Source: an uncultured Sporolactobacillus sp. | GTDB taxonomy: Bacteria; Bacillota; Bacilli; Bacillales; Sporolactobacillaceae | Direction: 5' to 3' | Assembly (NCBI GenBank): GCA_900543345.1 | Contig: UQRJ01000188.1 | Location: forward strand, 1 to 6,070 | Length of the DNA: 6,070 bases | Shown here: positions 5,141-6,070 of the stretch, piece after piece | How the letters are laid out: every line of letters begins with the position of its first letter | Position numbering within the stretch: the stretch's first letter is position 1 | The notes under the pieces: generated by a model | The model's database searches: none | What the model was told of the DNA's origin: nothing | Seen by the model: only the letters and a program-made list of their open reading frames with translations | Position numbers and translations under genes: made by a program

Positions 5141-5590
5141 GTGAATAAAAGCGAAGCATTGATGGTGCTGAAAACCAAGGGCTTTAAACATACCGATAAA
5201 CGCGAAGATATACTGGAGTTGTTTGATAAAAAAGGCGGCTATCTATCCGCAAAGGATATTCAGGCGGCGCTGAAGGACGATTATCCGGGTATCAGTTTCG
5301 ATACCATCTATCGCAATCTGTCGTTATTCAAAGACTTGATGATACTGGAAGAAACCGAACTGGACGGTGAAAGGTTATTTCAGTTTTATTGCACGGAACA
5401 CCACCATCATCATATGATCTGTTTACGCTGCGGGAAAACCTGGACAATCGAAATCTGCCCGATGCATGATTTGGCGGCAGTGGATCCGGATTTTAAAGTG
5501 ACCGGGCATAAATTCGAAGTGTACGGCTACTGCAAAGCATGCCAGAAAGCGATGAAGAAGCACCAGGAGCGGCCGGTTAATACTCGTTAA
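5141..5590 (+). CDS. zur: Zur, zinc-uptake repressor of the Fur family
   Basis: This 149-residue cytosolic repressor of zinc-uptake and zinc-sparing genes binds DNA when loaded with zinc. The N-terminal winged helix spans 1-80, with DDYPGISFDTIYRNLSLF at 46-63 nearly identical to Bacillus subtilis Zur as I remember it. The C-terminal dimer domain carries structural zinc cysteines Cys94, Cys97, Cys131 and Cys134. The sensing region has Cys84, at the position of the Cys84 site of B. subtilis Zur, and a run of five histidines (87-91). HKFEVYGYC at 123-131 is also Zur-like, which separates it from PerR and Fur. GTG at 5141 is chosen because the next residues, NKSEALMVLK, align with the B. subtilis start and a good Shine-Dalgarno precedes it. 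It follows the CzrA-like gene on the same strand, separated by a hairpin, so it is probably transcribed on its own. Its last 14 bases overlap the convergent membrane-protein gene. A basic tail (MKKHQERPVNTR) ends the protein. Confidence 0.92.
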   Translation: MNKSEALMVLKTKGFKHTDKREDILELFDKKGGYLSAKDIQAALKDDYPGISFDTIYRNLSLFKDLMILEETELDGERLFQFYCTEHHHHHMICLRCGKTWTIEICPMHDLAAVDPDFKVTGHKFEVYGYCKACQKAMKKHQERPVNTR

Positions 5591-6026
5591 CCAGCAGCCC
5601 GAGCGCTCGGTGTGTCCAGAGCACCCGTTCGACCTCTTGAAGCTGATTGCTTTCGCAGCGAATAATGATGACGACCTTGGGGGAAAATTCTTTTTTTTTG
5701 TTCCTTTTTCCAAGCAACCAGTTGATCAAGAGCCCCGCTAAAAAACCGATGATACTCATTGAAACGCCCCAAACGATCGGTCCAAACGGCAGTCTGAAAC
5801 CGATACTGGCCCCGATAACGCCCATAATGGTGGCGAAAATAAATCCAAGATCCGTCAGACTCCGGCCGTCGTAATCAATCGATGCTGAATCTGACTTTTG
5901 TGTTTGCGGCGGCTGACGCAGGTCGGCGGCGAATATCTGTTCCCGTTTAATGCCCATGCTCTCGAGACGGTTCAATACGACTTCCACATAAATGGACTGT
6001 TCGAAAACACTCAATACCTCAAACAA
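5577..6026 (-). CDS. Two-pass membrane protein of unknown function, 5' end at contig edge
   Basis: At least 149 residues are visible. Residues 1-35 (EVLSVFEQSIYVEVVLNRLES..) form a strand-helix-strand pattern. Residues 59-79 and 82-104 are two hydrophobic, glycine-rich membrane segments in a hairpin. They are followed by a basic loop (GKRNKKK) and a second strand-helix-strand half (VVIIIRCESNQLQEVERVLWTHRALGLLVNE). This suggests a ferredoxin-like domain split by a membrane hairpin. Similar small Bacillales proteins exist, but I know no function. The reported start is a TTG at 6026; the frame stays open to the genuine end at 6031 and the ribosome binding site is lost, so the true start may lie beyond the contig. 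The basic loop is encoded by a run of nine A residues (5691-5699). The gene is convergent with zur and overlaps its end by 14 bases, with no terminator between. Confidence 0.7.
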   Translation of the reverse strand: MFEVLSVFEQSIYVEVVLNRLESMGIKREQIFAADLRQPPQTQKSDSASIDYDGRSLTDLGFIFATIMGVIGASIGFRLPFGPIVWGVSMSIIGFLAGLLINWLLGKRNKKKEFSPKVVIIIRCESNQLQEVERVLWTHRALGLLVNEY

Positions 6027-6031
6027 TAGGT

Positions 6032-6070
6032 CTGTCTCTTATACACATCTGACGCTGCCGACGAATAGCC
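6032..6070 (-). other. Nextera P5-side sequencing adapter with partial index (artefact)
   Basis: Positions 6032-6064 are the reverse complement of the 33-base Nextera read-1 adapter, beginning with the 19-base Tn5 mosaic end at 6032-6050. The last six bases (ATAGCC) fit the start of the reverse-complemented i5 index; from memory this agrees with S520. It is not genomic. The genuine insert ends at 6031. Confidence 0.98.

Noticed and set aside
5599..5610. Perfect palindrome CCGAGCGCTCGG, with GAGCGCTCGG also present at 5010-5019
   Set aside because: It lies within the coding end of the membrane-protein gene with no U-tract; a 10-base match in GC-rich sequence is probably chance.
5867..5881. 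Zur-box-like half site TCGTAAT
   Set aside because: The second half does not match ATTACGA and the site lies inside the downstream membrane-protein gene.
28..6050. Inverted 19-base ends bounding the whole window, as in a Tn5-like composite transposon
   Set aside because: The ends continue into Nextera primer and index sequence and there is no transposase gene; this is library adapter.

Overview
The window is a roughly 6 kb assembled fragment from a low-to-mid GC Gram-positive bacterium, most likely of the order Bacillales. The evidence is Bacillus-type Zur and YfmM-like proteins, strong AGGAGG-type ribosome binding sites, GTG starts, and small Bacillales-style proteins of unknown function. 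A Sporolactobacillaceae-like source would fit the base composition and the gapN gene, but that is an inference, not a demonstrated assignment. Both ends are not biological. Bases 1-46 and 6032-6070 are Illumina Nextera (Tn5 tagmentation) adapter with index bases, so the genuine DNA is about 47-6031.

Layout, left to right. (1) A leader with two overlapping palindromes precedes gapN, the NADP-dependent non-phosphorylating glyceraldehyde-3-phosphate dehydrogenase (+). It ends at a symmetrical terminator. (2) Convergent to it, on the minus strand, is a small protein with an Sm/LSM-like N-terminus, a glycine-rich hydrophobic segment and a tail of four YGP-type repeats. (3) Divergent from that is a GNAT acetyltransferase (+). 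(4) A promoter sits across the GNAT stop codon. It leads into a 270-base leader with a possible 12-codon upstream ORF, a 14-bp terminator-like hairpin and a hairpin that could cover the Shine-Dalgarno sequence. (5) The leader precedes a two-gene unit: a YfmM-like ABC-F ATPase and, 21 bases later, an ArsR/SmtB-family repressor with all four alpha-5 metal ligands of the zinc sensor CzrA. A 15-bp perfect hairpin closes this unit. (6) zur, the zinc-uptake repressor, follows on the same strand. (7) A membrane protein of unknown function lies on the minus strand. Its 3' end overlaps that of zur by 14 bases and its 5' end is cut by the contig edge.

Two themes stand out. Two zinc-responsive repressors of opposite logic (CzrA-like for excess, Zur for sufficiency) lie within 170 bases of each other with no zinc transporter in view. 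One of them appears to be co-transcribed with a ribosome-associated ABC-F protein whose leader looks like an attenuator. The link between zinc sensing and an ABC-F translation factor is the most interesting hypothesis here, but it rests on gene order and hand-drawn RNA pairings only. No CRISPR array, tRNA, rRNA, insertion sequence or prophage gene is visible.
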